This document shows positions 27,356-36,588 of a stretch of 64,000 nucleotides of DNA, piece by piece. The notes below the pieces were generated by a model that worked only from the letters and a program-made list of their open reading frames with translations, was not told the origin of the DNA and searched no databases. Location of the stretch: assembly GCF_008033135.1 (NCBI RefSeq), contig NZ_CP041335.1, positions 310,001-374,000 of the forward strand. Direction: 5' to 3'. Position 1 is the first letter of the stretch. Every line of letters starts with the position of its first letter. The position numbers were made by a program, and so were the translations under genes. This DNA comes from Chitinolyticbacter meiyuanensis (GTDB lineage: Bacteria; Pseudomonadota; Gammaproteobacteria; Burkholderiales; Chitinibacteraceae).

Positions 27356-28309
27356 ATGCCTGCCACCCTCAACGGCAAGCTGGTCGTCGCCATCAGCTCG
27401 CGTGCGCTGTTCGATTTCGAGGAAGAGAACCGCGTATTCGAGGACGAGGATGACGCGGCGTATATGCGCGTGCAACTGGAACGGCTCGATGCACCGGCGC
27501 GCCCGGGCGTGGCCTTCGCGCTGATCAAGAAGCTCTTGGCGTTCAATCATGGCGACACGCAGCCGGTCGAGGTGGTGATCCTGTCGCGCAACGATCCGGT
27601 GAGTGGGCTGCGCGTGTTCAAATCGGCCGAGCACAACGGGCTCAAGCTGGAGCGCGGTGTGTTCACCCGCGGTCGGGCGGCGCATCACTACCTGACCCCA
27701 TTGCAGGCCAACCTGTTCCTCAGCGCCAACGATGCCGACGTCCGCGAGGCGATCGTCCGCGGCTTTCCGGCGGCTCGGGTTTACCCGCAATCGCTGCTGG
27801 CTGCCGAGACGCACGCCGACGAAGTGCGCATCGCCTTCGATGGAGACGCCGTGCTGTTCTCCGACGAAGCCGAGATCGTGTACCAGAAGGACGGCCTGCC
27901 GGCCTTCCATGCGCATGAACACGACAAGGCCGCGCTGCCGCTACCGGCCGGGCCGTTCCGCCCGTTGCTGGAAGCCTTGCACCGGCTGCAGCAGCAGGCA
28001 GTGGAGCAGGCCGCCGAAGGCGGCATGAAGCTGCGTACCGCGCTGGTCACCGCCCGTAGCGCCCCGGCGCATGAACGAGCGATCCGTACACTGATGAGCT
28101 GGGGCATTGCGGTCGACGAAGCGATGTTCCTCGGCGGCCTGGACAAGGGCCCGTTCCTGCGCGAGTTCGCGCCGGATTTCTTCTTCGATGATCAGACCGG
28201 CCACTGCGAATCGGGCGCCCGTGTTGGGCCGACCGGGCAGGTGATCTATGGCGTGACGCACGGTGGCGAGCTCGCCAGCTTCGCCGTGCCGTCGCAGCAG
28301 GTCGACTAG
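27356..28309 (+). CDS. 5'-nucleotidase (NT5C1-like family)
   Basis: The 317-residue protein resembles the bacterial relatives of cytosolic 5'-nucleotidase I. The N-terminal segment LVVAISSRALFDFEEENRV holds the nucleophile region, VVILSRNDPVSGLRVF the second motif, and VDEAMFLGGLDKGPFLREF with DFFFDDQTGHCE the C-terminal acid cluster. The family dephosphorylates nucleoside monophosphates; specificity cannot be read from sequence. An unusual point, shared with this family, is Ser rather than Asp at part of the first motif. Confidence 0.8.
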   Translation: MPATLNGKLVVAISSRALFDFEEENRVFEDEDDAAYMRVQLERLDAPARPGVAFALIKKLLAFNHGDTQPVEVVILSRNDPVSGLRVFKSAEHNGLKLERGVFTRGRAAHHYLTPLQANLFLSANDADVREAIVRGFPAARVYPQSLLAAETHADEVRIAFDGDAVLFSDEAEIVYQKDGLPAFHAHEHDKAALPLPAGPFRPLLEALHRLQQQAVEQAAEGGMKLRTALVTARSAPAHERAIRTLMSWGIAVDEAMFLGGLDKGPFLREFAPDFFFDDQTGHCESGARVGPTGQVIYGVTHGGELASFAVPSQQVD

Positions 28310-28322
28310 GCGAGGCCGGCCG

Positions 28323-28811
28323 ATGCTAATCATGCCTGCCTTGGCACATGTGCTGCTGCTGGGCGTTGTCGCCACGCTGGCGACCGATGCCTGGACCCTG
28401 CTGCTGCGGTTGCTCGGCATCCCGGTGCTCGACTGGGCGATGGTGGGCCGCTGGGTCGGTCACTGCGTGCAGGGCCGCGTCCGTCACGACCGGATCGCGC
28501 AGGCGGCCGCCGTGCGCCATGAGCGCGTGCTGGGTTGGTTGACGCACTACGTCACCGGTTTGGTGTTCGCCGCCGCGTTCCTGGCGCTGGTCGGGCCGGC
28601 CTGGATCGTCCGGCCCACCTTGCTGCCGTCGCTGATTTTCGGCCTTGCCACGGTGGCGTTCCCGTTCCTGCTGCTGCAACCGGCACTGGGCCTCGGCATT
28701 GCGGCGTCGCGCGCAGCCCGGCCTTGGCAGGCACGCTGGCGCAGCCTTGCCACGCATGCGGTGTTCGGCCTCGGGCTCTACTTGGCGGCCTTGCTGTCCG
28801 TGCTGGGCTGA
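28323..28811 (+). CDS. DUF2938 family membrane protein
   Basis: The ATG at 28323 gives 162 residues with about four membrane helices, including the N-terminal ALAHVLLLGVVATLATDAWT and LLPSLIFGLATVAFPFLL. The pattern GRWVGHCVQGRVRHD between the first helices is characteristic of DUF2938. Function is unknown. The end of the gene overlaps the end of the convergent gene on the minus strand by 34 bases. Confidence 0.78.
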   Translation: MLIMPALAHVLLLGVVATLATDAWTLLLRLLGIPVLDWAMVGRWVGHCVQGRVRHDRIAQAAAVRHERVLGWLTHYVTGLVFAAAFLALVGPAWIVRPTLLPSLIFGLATVAFPFLLLQPALGLGIAASRAARPWQARWRSLATHAVFGLGLYLAALLSVLG

Positions 28812-29986
28812 GCCGTGCCGTCTGCGCCTATGGTGATCGGGCGACGGATGATGTTCAGCGTGAGAGGCTGACCAGCTCGCATCAGCGTCAACGAAAGCGG
28901 GGTATCGACCTTGCCTCTGATCAGTTGGCTGGCCGCCTCGACGGTGAGGTCGGCGCTGCTGCGCCCGTCGATCCCGGTCACGATGTCGCCCGCGGCGACG
29001 CCTGCCGCGGCGGCTGGGCCGCCGGACAGCACCTCGCGGACTTCCAGCGCTCTTTCCGCGCCTCGCTGCAGGACGACTCCGATCCCGGCAAAACGAGTTG
29101 GCTGCTCGTCCAGTGCGATCCAGCGCTGGGGCAGGGCCGCGTGGCAATCCGCGCAGACCAGCGCACCGTCGGCATCCCGCTTCAGAAAAAGCAGCGCTTC
29201 CTGTTGCGGGCCGTCACAGTGCGCGGCATCCCGCTCCGCCCACAGGCTCACGCCGGCCTCGCTCTGGCACGCCTGCATGGTGTTGGGCATCAACGGCAGA
29301 TCACCATTGATCAAGCCAAACGACACATAGGCGGTGTCGCCACGCAGCACGATCGCCGGCTGGCCGATGTCGCGCAGTTCGCCGCGGCGCCAGCCTTGCC
29401 AGGCGACGTACAGGTCGGGATAGCGATCGGCAACATAGGTGCCGTTGTGCAGGCCGGCTACCCGCTGCGGCTGTGCGCGCAATGAAGGTGGAACGACGAC
29501 GTAGGGATAGAAGTCCGGCGCGGCCTCCTCGCGCTGCAGCTGGCCATCGGCAAAGTGCAGGCTGAACAGCTGGCCTTGTCGCTTGGCGAAGGCCTGCCTG
29601 TAATAGCCGCTGACCGGGCCAATGGCGTCGTAGCGCAGCGGCACCACGATGCGACCGTTGCGATCGACAAAGCCCGCCTTGTTGTCCAGGCCCACGCCAA
29701 CCAGCCCGATCAGGTAATACGGCAGCGGATTGATCCTGTCGTAGCGGACGGGAATAAGCAGCTTGCCGCTATCGGCGTCGAGCACCCCCCAGGATGTGCC
29801 GCGGCGGGCCAGCACGAAGTCGGGGCTTTCGCGAGCATCGTGGACCAGTTGGTCGTAGCGCTCGCCGGTCAATGGCTTGCCGCCGTGTTGCAGCACGTAT
29901 TGCTTGCCGACGGGAACGATTTGGAGCTGATCGTCGGCCTGACAGCTCAGGCTCCATAGCAGCAGGGCGGCGAAAAGCAGGCGCAT
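28778..29986 (-). CDS. Exported WG-repeat protein with C-terminal PDZ domain
   Basis: The 402-residue protein has a signal peptide (MRLLFAALLLWSLSCQA). Two or more WG-type repeats follow (SWGVLDADSGKLLIPVRYD and AGFVDRNGRIVVPLRYDAIG). A middle region carries four cysteines, including CADCH, and a PDZ domain spans about residues 300-385 (SGGPAAAAGVAAGDIVTGIDG). The layout suggests a periplasmic protein that binds peptides or partners. No protease triad is seen, so it is not a DegP-type enzyme. Its 3' end overlaps the DUF2938 gene by 34 bases, tail to tail. Confidence 0.8.
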   Translation of the reverse strand: MRLLFAALLLWSLSCQADDQLQIVPVGKQYVLQHGGKPLTGERYDQLVHDARESPDFVLARRGTSWGVLDADSGKLLIPVRYDRINPLPYYLIGLVGVGLDNKAGFVDRNGRIVVPLRYDAIGPVSGYYRQAFAKRQGQLFSLHFADGQLQREEAAPDFYPYVVVPPSLRAQPQRVAGLHNGTYVADRYPDLYVAWQGWRRGELRDIGQPAIVLRGDTAYVSFGLINGDLPLMPNTMQACQSEAGVSLWAERDAAHCDGPQQEALLFLKRDADGALVCADCHAALPQRWIALDEQPTRFAGIGVVLQRGAERALEVREVLSGGPAAAAGVAAGDIVTGIDGRSSADLTVEAASQLIRGKVDTPLSLTLMRAGQPLTLNIIRRPITIGADGTAQPSTDSKAAK

Positions 29987-30119
29987 GGTGCGGCTCCCGA
30001 AGAAAAGGCAATGCTAGCGACTGGGGCGGATGGTTCGCCAGCTATTCGGTTTTGGACTTGGCGAGCAATGCCAGCGTGGCCTGCCCCACAGCGATGACGG
30101 CGATGTGACGTATTTCCTC

Positions 30120-30147
30120 TTGGCCTGATCCGGGCATCGCCGATAAT
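30120..30147 (+). promoter_or_regulatory. Possible promoter of the OmpA-like lipoprotein gene
   Basis: TTGGCC and GATAAT are separated by 16 bases; the -10-like box ends 31 bases before the start codon. It is a moderate match only, in the gap between divergent genes. Confidence 0.4.
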
Positions 30148-30178
30148 CGCAGCACCACAACTACAGCCGGAGAACACT

Positions 30179-30853
30179 ATGCGCAAGATCGTAACGCTGT
30201 CCCTGATATCCGCTCTGGCCCTGACTGCCTGCGCCACCAACGATCTGGGCGAGAAGCGCGACCTCAACAACACCGAGATGGGCGCCATCATCGGTACGCT
30301 CGGTGGCGCGGCCATCGGTGCCGCCGTCAATCACAAGAACCGTGGCAAGGGTGCGCTGATCGGCGCGGTGGGCGGCGGCCTCGCTGGCGCCGGCATCGGC
30401 TACTACATGGACCAGCAGGCCAAGGATCTGCAGAAGCAGCTGGCAGCGGAAATCCAGCGCGGCGAGATCACGCTGCAGAAGAACAGCGACAATTCGCTCT
30501 TGGTGAGCATGACCTCGAACACCGGCTTTGACACCAATTCGTCGCAACTCAAGGGGGGCTTTACGCCCACGCTCGACAAGATCGCCAAGGTGGTCAACCA
30601 GTACGGCAAGACCGCGATCACCGTGGTCGGCCACACCGATAACGTCGGCAAGGATGCCTACAACCAGACGCTGTCCGAGCAACGTGCCCGTTCCGTGGTC
30701 GATTACCTCGTCGGTCGCCAGGTGAACCCGGTGCGTCTCGACAGCTATGGCAAGGGCAAGACCCAGCCGCGCGCGAGCAACGATACCGAGGAGGGCCGTC
30801 GTCTGAACCGGCGCGTCGAGCTGTGGATCATGCCGGTGGAAGCCGCCAAGTAA
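30179..30853 (+). CDS. OmpA-family outer-membrane lipoprotein with glycine zipper
   Basis: The 224-residue precursor has a lipoprotein signal ending in the lipobox LTAC (Cys18). A glycine-zipper segment of about residues 38-78 follows (IIGTLGGAAIGAAVN and GAVGGGLAGAGIGYYMD). An OmpA-type peptidoglycan-binding domain then contains the segments VGHTDNVGKDAYNQTLSEQR and NRRVELWIMP. It probably anchors the outer membrane to peptidoglycan, like YiaD. A clean terminator follows, so it is a single-gene unit. Confidence 0.9.
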   Translation: MRKIVTLSLISALALTACATNDLGEKRDLNNTEMGAIIGTLGGAAIGAAVNHKNRGKGALIGAVGGGLAGAGIGYYMDQQAKDLQKQLAAEIQRGEITLQKNSDNSLLVSMTSNTGFDTNSSQLKGGFTPTLDKIAKVVNQYGKTAITVVGHTDNVGKDAYNQTLSEQRARSVVDYLVGRQVNPVRLDSYGKGKTQPRASNDTEEGRRLNRRVELWIMPVEAAK

Positions 30854-30870
30854 GCCGGATTTGTGTCATC

Positions 30871-30897
30871 AGCCCGCGCCGTGGCGCGGGCTTTTTG
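30871..30897 (+). terminator. Intrinsic terminator after the OmpA-like lipoprotein gene
   Basis: The stem AGCCCGCGCC / GGCGCGGGCT with a two-base loop is followed by TTTTTG. Confidence 0.9.
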
Positions 30898-31028
30898 TTG
30901 CTGGTGCGAAGGCGGCTGCGGCTCGGGGTACAATCGGCGCAGGGTAGCGGGTGAACACCTGATCGCCGCCGCTGTCATGGATATGCAATATTTTTGTCAT
31001 TAAATAGCGTTCTGCTGGAGTTACTGTC

Positions 31029-31298
31029 ATGAGCCGCACCGTTCATTGCGTCAAACTGGGCCGCGAGGCCGAAGGCCTCGATTTCCCGCCGCTGCCAGGC
31101 GAATTGGGCCGCCGCGTGTACGAGCAGGTCTCGAAGGAGGCGTGGGCTGCCTGGGTCAAGCACCAGACCATGCTGATCAACGAGAACCGCCTCAGCCTCG
31201 CCGACCCGCGTGCCCGACAGTACCTGCAGCAACAGCTGGAGAACTATTTCTTCGGCGGTGGCGCCGATGCCGTTGCCGGCTACGTGCCCCAGTCCTGA
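31029..31298 (+). CDS. yggX: Probable Fe(2+)-trafficking / oxidative-damage protection protein YggX
   Basis: The 89-residue protein starts [20 protein letters not shown], with the single conserved N-terminal cysteine, and carries [19 protein letters not shown] and [11 protein letters not shown]; all are YggX hallmarks. It protects iron-sulfur clusters from oxidants. It stands 57 bases upstream of ppk. Confidence 0.95.
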   Translation: MSRTVHCVKLGREAEGLDFPPLPGELGRRVYEQVSKEAWAAWVKHQTMLINENRLSLADPRARQYLQQQLENYFFGGGADAVAGYVPQS

Positions 31299-31355
31299 CC
31301 GTTCTATTCACGGGCCGCGTTGCGGCCCGCTTCGCATCGCGTTGCAAAGGATCCC

Positions 31356-33434
31356 ATGAGCCATAAACCCGCCGACAACCAGCTGATGTTGAACCGCGAA
31401 CTGGGCCTGTTGGAGTTCAACCGCCGTGTGCTGGCCCAGGCCGAGGATGCGCGCAATCCGCTGCTGGAGCGGTTGAAGTTCCTCTGCATCGTGTCCAGCA
31501 ACCTCGACGAGTTCTTCGAGGTGCGCATGGCCTGGCTCAAGGAAAACGTGCGCCAGTACCCGACGCGGCTGCTGCCGGAGGGGCTCACGCCGCACCAGGC
31601 CTACGAGCTGATCATCCAGGATGCGCACCAGATGGTCGAACATCAGTACCGCGTGCTGCGCGAGGTGATGTTCCCGGCGCTGGCCAAGGAAGGCATCCAC
31701 TTCTTCCGCCGCAGTCTGTGGACCGATGCGCAACGCGAATGGGTGCGTGACTTCTTCTTCCGCGAACTGATGCCGGTGCTGACGCCGATCGGGCTCGATC
31801 CGTCGCACCCGTTCCCGCGTATCCTCAACAAATCGCTCAATTTCATCGTCGAGCTCGAAGGCCGCGACGCCTTCGGCCGCAATGCCGAGATGGCCATCGT
31901 CCAGGCGCCACGCATCCTGCCGCGCTTCGTGAAGATGCCCAAGGAAGTGAGCGGTGCCGAGCACGGCTTCGTGTTCCTGTCGTCCATCCTGCATGCCCAC
32001 GTCGACGAGCTGTTCGCCGGCATGCATGTGCTCGGCTGCTACCAGTTCCGCGTCACCCGCGATTCGGATGTGACCGTCGACGATGAGGACGTGAAGGATT
32101 TGCGTGCCGCGCTGGAAGGCGAATTGAGCCAGCGCTCCTATGGCGACGCGGTACGGCTGGAGGTGGCGGACAACCTGCCGTCCCACCTGCAGGAATACCT
32201 GAAGGAGCAGTTCCGCCTGGAAGACGGTGACGTGTTCCGGGTGAACGGCCCGGTGAACCTGGTGCGGCTGATGCAGGTGCCGGACCAGGTCGAGCGCCCC
32301 GAGCTCAAGTTCGAGCCGTTCATGCCCGGCCTGCCTGCAGAGCTGCGCAAGCAGCCGGATCTGTTTGCCGCCATCCGCCATGGCGACGTGCTGCTGCATC
32401 ACCCATATCAGAGCTTCACTCCGGTGATCGACTTGGTGCAGCAGGCCGCGCGCGATCCGCACGTGGTCGCGATCAAGATGACGGTGTACCGCACGGGCAG
32501 CGAATCGGCGCTGATGGATGCGCTGGCCGAGGCGGCGCAGCGCGGCAAGGAAGTAACCGCGGTGGTCGAGCTGATGGCGCGCTTCGACGAGGAAGCCAAC
32601 ATCAACTGGGCCGCCAAGCTCGAGCGTGCCGGCGTGCACGTGGTCTACGGCGTGTATGGCTACAAGACGCACGCCAAGATGCTGCTGATCGTGCGGCGCG
32701 AGGAAGGCAAGCTGAAGCGCTACGTGCACGTCGGCACTGGCAACTATCATCCGCGTACCAGCAAGCTCTACACCGATTTCGGCCTGATGACCGACAACGA
32801 GGACATCACCAGCGATGTGAACGACGTGTTCATGCAGCTGACCGGCCTTGGCTTGGCTGGCGACCACAACGCGCTGTGGCAGGCGCCGTTCACGCTGCAG
32901 CCCAATTTCATCAAGGCGATCGACCGCGAGATCGCCCACGCCAAGATCGGCCGCAAGGCGGTGGTCATCGCCAAGATGAACGCGCTGTTGGAGCCGACCA
33001 TCATCGACAAGCTGTACGAGGCAAGCCAGGCCGGCGTGACCATCCACCTGATCGTCCGTGGCGTCTGCGCGCTGCGCCCCGGCATTCCGGGGCTATCGGA
33101 CAACATCAAGGTGCGCTCCATCATCGGCCGCTTCCTCGAGCACCACCGCGTCTACTACTTCTACAACGACGGGGCCGAGGATGTGTATCTCTCCAGTGCG
33201 GACTGGATGGGTCGCAACCTGTTCCGCCGGATCGAGATCGCCTTCCCCGCGATCAGCCCCAAGGTGAAACGCCGGGTGATCCGCGAATCGCTGCGGCCCT
33301 ACCTCGTCGACAACGTCCAAGCCTGGGAAATGCTGTCGGACGGCCGCTATCGCCGCAAGGCAACGCGCGGCGCCAAGGAGCGTTCAGCCCAGGCCATGCT
33401 GCTGGCCGAGCTCGCCGCCAAAGCCCGCAACTGA
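31356..33434 (+). CDS. ppk1: Polyphosphate kinase 1
   Basis: The ATG at 31356 gives 692 residues. The four PPK1 domains are recognisable: NRELGLLEFNRRVLAQA at the N-terminus, SNLDEFFEVR, the catalytic histidine motif YKTHAKMLL with His439, and GRFLEHHRVYYFYNDG for the second histidine. It polymerises ATP gamma-phosphate into polyphosphate. The gene overlaps sixA (TGATG), and the polyphosphate-using glucokinase lies at 13170 in the same window. Confidence 0.97.
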   Translation: MSHKPADNQLMLNRELGLLEFNRRVLAQAEDARNPLLERLKFLCIVSSNLDEFFEVRMAWLKENVRQYPTRLLPEGLTPHQAYELIIQDAHQMVEHQYRVLREVMFPALAKEGIHFFRRSLWTDAQREWVRDFFFRELMPVLTPIGLDPSHPFPRILNKSLNFIVELEGRDAFGRNAEMAIVQAPRILPRFVKMPKEVSGAEHGFVFLSSILHAHVDELFAGMHVLGCYQFRVTRDSDVTVDDEDVKDLRAALEGELSQRSYGDAVRLEVADNLPSHLQEYLKEQFRLEDGDVFRVNGPVNLVRLMQVPDQVERPELKFEPFMPGLPAELRKQPDLFAAIRHGDVLLHHPYQSFTPVIDLVQQAARDPHVVAIKMTVYRTGSESALMDALAEAAQRGKEVTAVVELMARFDEEANINWAAKLERAGVHVVYGVYGYKTHAKMLLIVRREEGKLKRYVHVGTGNYHPRTSKLYTDFGLMTDNEDITSDVNDVFMQLTGLGLAGDHNALWQAPFTLQPNFIKAIDREIAHAKIGRKAVVIAKMNALLEPTIIDKLYEASQAGVTIHLIVRGVCALRPGIPGLSDNIKVRSIIGRFLEHHRVYYFYNDGAEDVYLSSADWMGRNLFRRIEIAFPAISPKVKRRVIRESLRPYLVDNVQAWEMLSDGRYRRKATRGAKERSAQAMLLAELAAKARN

Positions 33435-33889
33435 TGGATCTGATCCTCTGGCGCCACGCCGAGGCCGAGGATGGCAACGACGATCTGGCCCGGGCGCTGA
33501 CCAGCACCGGGCGCAAACAGGCGCGCAAGATGGCGGCGTGGCTGGCGCACCAGCTGGCCGGCCAGCCGGTGCGGGTCGTCGCCAGCGCTGCCCGCCGGGC
33601 GCAGGAAACGGCGCAGGCGCTGACGCCACATCCCGAAATCGATGCCCGGCTCAATCCCGGCGCCCGCGCCGCAGCCTATCTCGAAGTGTGCGACTGGCCG
33701 CGCGGCGATGGCCGGGTGGTGGTGCTGGTCGGCCACCAGCCGACGCTGGGCCGGGCCGCCAGCCTGCTGCTCACCGGTGGCGAACTCGACTGGAGCCTGA
33801 AGAAGGCCTCGATCTGGTGGCTGCAGCGTCGGGTGAAGGACGGCGCGGTGCAATACCTGCTGAAGGCCGTGCACGCCCCCGATCTGTAG
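33434..33889 (+). CDS. sixA: Phosphohistidine phosphatase SixA
   Basis: The 151-residue protein begins MDLILWRHAEAED, the RHG-type motif of histidine phosphatases with the phospho-accepting His8. A second conserved histidine lies in VVVLVGHQPTLGR. SixA removes phosphate from phosphohistidine on phosphotransfer proteins. Translational coupling to ppk1 by TGATG is clear; the ppk-sixA pairing is seen in many betaproteobacteria. Confidence 0.9.
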   Translation: MDLILWRHAEAEDGNDDLARALTSTGRKQARKMAAWLAHQLAGQPVRVVASAARRAQETAQALTPHPEIDARLNPGARAAAYLEVCDWPRGDGRVVVLVGHQPTLGRAASLLLTGGELDWSLKKASIWWLQRRVKDGAVQYLLKAVHAPDL

Positions 33890-34035
33890 CACCGCTGTCA
33901 CGCGGCTGCGGCATGCTGGGCGCAAGGCTGGCTGCAAGAAATTGAGCGACCGCAAACCTCGTGCATTGGTGCCTGCAGGCCAGTGTGCTGCGGATTAAGC
34001 TCGCATCGGGCCAGCATTGTCTCGGAGGACGCACC

Positions 34036-34215
34036 ATGTCACACCGCTATCACCTGATCGCCAAGCCGCGCCTGCCCGACGCGTTGAACAAACCCAGCTT
34101 CCTTGCGCGTCAGCGCGACCAGCAGCCGTTTTCCTGGATCCGCCTCGATGCCGCCGAGCATGGCAGGGAGCAGCCGGCCAAACCGGTAGCGCAGCCGGAA
34201 CCGCAGCACCACTAG
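34036..34215 (+). CDS. Small hypothetical protein, 59 residues
   Basis: The ATG at 34036 follows a strong CGGAGGA site at eight bases. The protein begins MSHRYHLIAKPRLPDALNKP and is basic at the start and Pro/Gln/His-rich at the end (KPVAQPEPQHH). No signal or membrane helix is present. I recognise no family. The ribosome-binding site and normal codon use argue for a real gene; it stands alone between sixA and the convergent hem operon. Confidence 0.5.
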   Translation: MSHRYHLIAKPRLPDALNKPSFLARQRDQQPFSWIRLDAAEHGREQPAKPVAQPEPQHH

Positions 34216-34269
34216 CGGGCGGGATGGCCGCTGCATCCTGCTAGCGGCCGTTCCAGGGCTGGAAACGAC

Positions 34270-34290
34270 GACGCGGCTGGTAGCCGCGTC
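34270..34290 (-). terminator. Hairpin at the end of the hem operon
   Basis: A perfect nine-base-pair stem (GACGCGGCT / AGCCGCGTC, loop of three) lies seven bases beyond the hemY stop. On the minus strand it is followed only by GTTTCC, so it is a weak intrinsic terminator at best. Confidence 0.45.
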
Positions 34291-34297
34291 GGGAGGG

Positions 34298-35503
34298 TCA
34301 GTTGTTGCCGGGCTCCTGTAGCGCCAGCGCCAGGCTCTCGCGATAGTGCTGGGCCGCGGCCTCGGGCCGTTCCAGCTTTTCCAGCAGATTCGCGAGTTCC
34401 GCGTGCGCCACTGCAGTGGCCTGCACGGCGATGCTGGCCTCGAGATAGGTCTGCGCCTTGCCCCACAACGCGCGTTCGCGGCACAGCCGGCCCAGCGTCA
34501 GCAGCAGCTCGTGGTCGTCGCGGCGGGTCTTGAGCCAAGCCTCGGCCTGCTGCAGCTGGCTCTGCACGACGTCGCCTTCCAGCGCCAGCGTGCCATAGCG
34601 CAATACCAGCTCGCCGGACCAGTCGGCCGCCAACGCTTCCTCGATCGCTTCGCGTGCGAGTTCGGGTTGCTGTTGCTCGCAGAAGGCATCGACCACGGCC
34701 AGTACCAGTTGCGGCGCGGTGCGGTCGCTCGCGGGCAGGCGGGACCACCAGTCCTTCAGTTCCTTCAGCGAACGTGGCTTGCCGGCCAGCGATGCCAGCT
34801 GCGCCTGCACCCGCAGCCGGCTGGCCTGGGCGGCATCGATCGCGTCGCTCTTGGCGAGCTGGTCGACCAGCCGTAGTACCGCTTCCTGGTTGCCTTCGCG
34901 CTGACGGAGCCGCAGCTCCAGCTTGAGCGCGGCGGTGAGCTTGGGCGAGATCGCGCGTGCCTCGCCGATGGCGCGATTGGCATCGTCGTAGCGGCGTTCG
35001 TCGAGATAGAGCTCGGCCTCGGTCATGGCCAGCGCCAGATGCTGCGGGCCCAGCTTGGTGCGCAGCCGTTCGAAATACTGGTCGCGGCGGGTGTAGTCGC
35101 GCATTGCATGGGCCGCGCGCGCGGCGAGCAGCCCGTTCACCGCGAGCGCTTCCTGGCCACGGCTGGCGGCGAAGGCGTCGGCAGCCAGCCGCTCGGCGCG
35201 CTGGTAACGGCCCTCGAAGAAGGCGATGCGCGCCTCGCGCTCCAGCTCGACCGAGGCACGGTTGCGCCGGGCATCGCGATAACGGCGTACCCGTTCTGGC
35301 AGGCCGCCAAGCTCGCTGCCGACCTTCAGTGCGCCGTACAGCAACACCGTCACCAACAGCAGCAGCACGATGAACACATTGAGCGACAGCTCGATCCGCC
35401 ACGGCGGGATGAACAGCAGCGCATAGCCGGTGTTCACCCGGGCGAACATCATCAATCCGACCGCAAGCGCGGCCAGTGCGATCAGCCAACCCAGCGCCTT
35501 CAC
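34298..35503 (-). CDS. hemY: HemY, membrane TPR-like protein of the heme operon
   Basis: The 401-residue protein starts MKALGWLIALAALAVGLMMF and has two N-terminal membrane helices (residues about 5-22 and 42-62). A long alpha-helical tetratricopeptide-like region follows (YFERLRTKLGPQHLALAM and ERPEAAAQHYRESLALAL). This is proteobacterial HemY, not the Gram-positive coproporphyrinogen oxidase of that name. It probably organises late heme enzymes at the membrane; its exact role is unsettled. It overlaps hemX by four bases and ends the operon. Confidence 0.92.
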   Translation of the reverse strand: MKALGWLIALAALAVGLMMFARVNTGYALLFIPPWRIELSLNVFIVLLLLVTVLLYGALKVGSELGGLPERVRRYRDARRNRASVELEREARIAFFEGRYQRAERLAADAFAASRGQEALAVNGLLAARAAHAMRDYTRRDQYFERLRTKLGPQHLALAMTEAELYLDERRYDDANRAIGEARAISPKLTAALKLELRLRQREGNQEAVLRLVDQLAKSDAIDAAQASRLRVQAQLASLAGKPRSLKELKDWWSRLPASDRTAPQLVLAVVDAFCEQQQPELAREAIEEALAADWSGELVLRYGTLALEGDVVQSQLQQAEAWLKTRRDDHELLLTLGRLCRERALWGKAQTYLEASIAVQATAVAHAELANLLEKLERPEAAAQHYRESLALALQEPGNN

Positions 35504-36540
35504 TGTTGCACCTCCCGCGTGCTGATGCGGGCGCTACGCACGGCGGCCAAGCTCTCGGCGAGGCTGGGCAGCTGCATCGACAGCGTCTGTTGCGACAGTT
35601 CGGCCAGCGTACGCTGGGTGTTGTGCGTTTCGCGGGCGTCGCGATCGAAGTAGCCGGCGAGGTACTGGTCGACTGCCTTGAGATCGGCACGGAAGGCACC
35701 TTCATTGCGCAGCAGCAGCGCGGTGCGAGCGTCCAGGAGGCGCAGCTTCACGTTCTCGCGCAGGAAGAAGGCCTGCTCGGGCGTGAGCAGCATGGCTTCG
35801 GGCTTGTCCATTTCGCGGATTCGCACCAGCTGGCGCAGTTCGCCCCACAGCTCGCTGCCCAGGCGCTCGAACCAGTTGCGGGTGTCCGCCTTCGACGACG
35901 GTGCTGCGGCATGGTGGTAGCCATCGACGGCCAGCGGCAGCTTGTCGACGGTGCCGACGAGGCTGTCGAGCTTGGCCGAGATGCCGACCACGTCGAGATA
36001 GGGTTGGGTCTTCAGCCGGTCGATGTCGCGCGCCACCGCCTGGCGCACGGGGATCAGCTCGGGCCGGTCGAGCTCGGCGAGCTTGTTCTGCACCGTTTCC
36101 AGCCCGACCAGCGCGCTTGTCACGTTGCCGGCCAGCTGCAGCTGCTGGCTGGCGAACGACAGCGTCTGTTCCAGATCGGCCAGCACGCGTTGCGTTTCGC
36201 TGCGGGTGAGTGCGTCGTACAGCGTGGCGAGTGTCGCCTGCTGCGATTGCGCCTCGGCCTGCCTGGCGGTGACCTGGGCAAGCTCGCGCTCCAGCGTGCG
36301 CAGCCGCTCGTTGGCTGCTGCTTCACGCGCGGTCGCGGCATTGGCTTGCTGCGCATGGCGTGCCAGCTGGTCGCCAACCTCACGCTTCATCGCCTCGGTG
36401 GCCTGCTGCTGGTACAGCCAGACACCGGCCGCTGCGGCCAGGGCGATGGCTGCCAGCACGGTACCGGCGGACGGCGCGAAGCTGCGTTTCGGTTTGGGCG
36501 CGGCAAGCGCGGCGGAGAGCGAGTCTGTTTGCTGCGTCAT
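35500..36540 (-). CDS. hemX: HemX, membrane protein of the heme operon
   Basis: The 346-residue protein has a cytoplasmic start rich in Lys and Pro, a single membrane helix (AGTVLAAIALAAAAGVWLYQ, residues about 23-43), a long coiled coil to about residue 130, and the HemX domain to the end. It is often labelled uroporphyrinogen-III C-methyltransferase, but it lacks methyltransferase motifs. It lies between hemD and hemY, overlapping the latter by four bases. Confidence 0.9.
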   Translation of the reverse strand: MTQQTDSLSAALAAPKPKRSFAPSAGTVLAAIALAAAAGVWLYQQQATEAMKREVGDQLARHAQQANAATAREAAANERLRTLERELAQVTARQAEAQSQQATLATLYDALTRSETQRVLADLEQTLSFASQQLQLAGNVTSALVGLETVQNKLAELDRPELIPVRQAVARDIDRLKTQPYLDVVGISAKLDSLVGTVDKLPLAVDGYHHAAAPSSKADTRNWFERLGSELWGELRQLVRIREMDKPEAMLLTPEQAFFLRENVKLRLLDARTALLLRNEGAFRADLKAVDQYLAGYFDRDARETHNTQRTLAELSQQTLSMQLPSLAESLAAVRSARISTREVQQ

Positions 36541-36588
36541 GTGTACCTAGGGCCTGTTTACAGGTGTTTCACGGCGCTGGGGCCTGCG

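Noticed and set aside
25493..27922. An 809-residue minus-strand ORF opposite glmU and the nucleotidase
   Set aside because: It spans three well supported plus-strand genes and reads as a His/Gln/Arg-rich shadow.
36564..36579. Possible parS half-site (TGTTTCACG)
   Set aside because: Only the left arm matches the palindrome, so it is not a credible ParB site.
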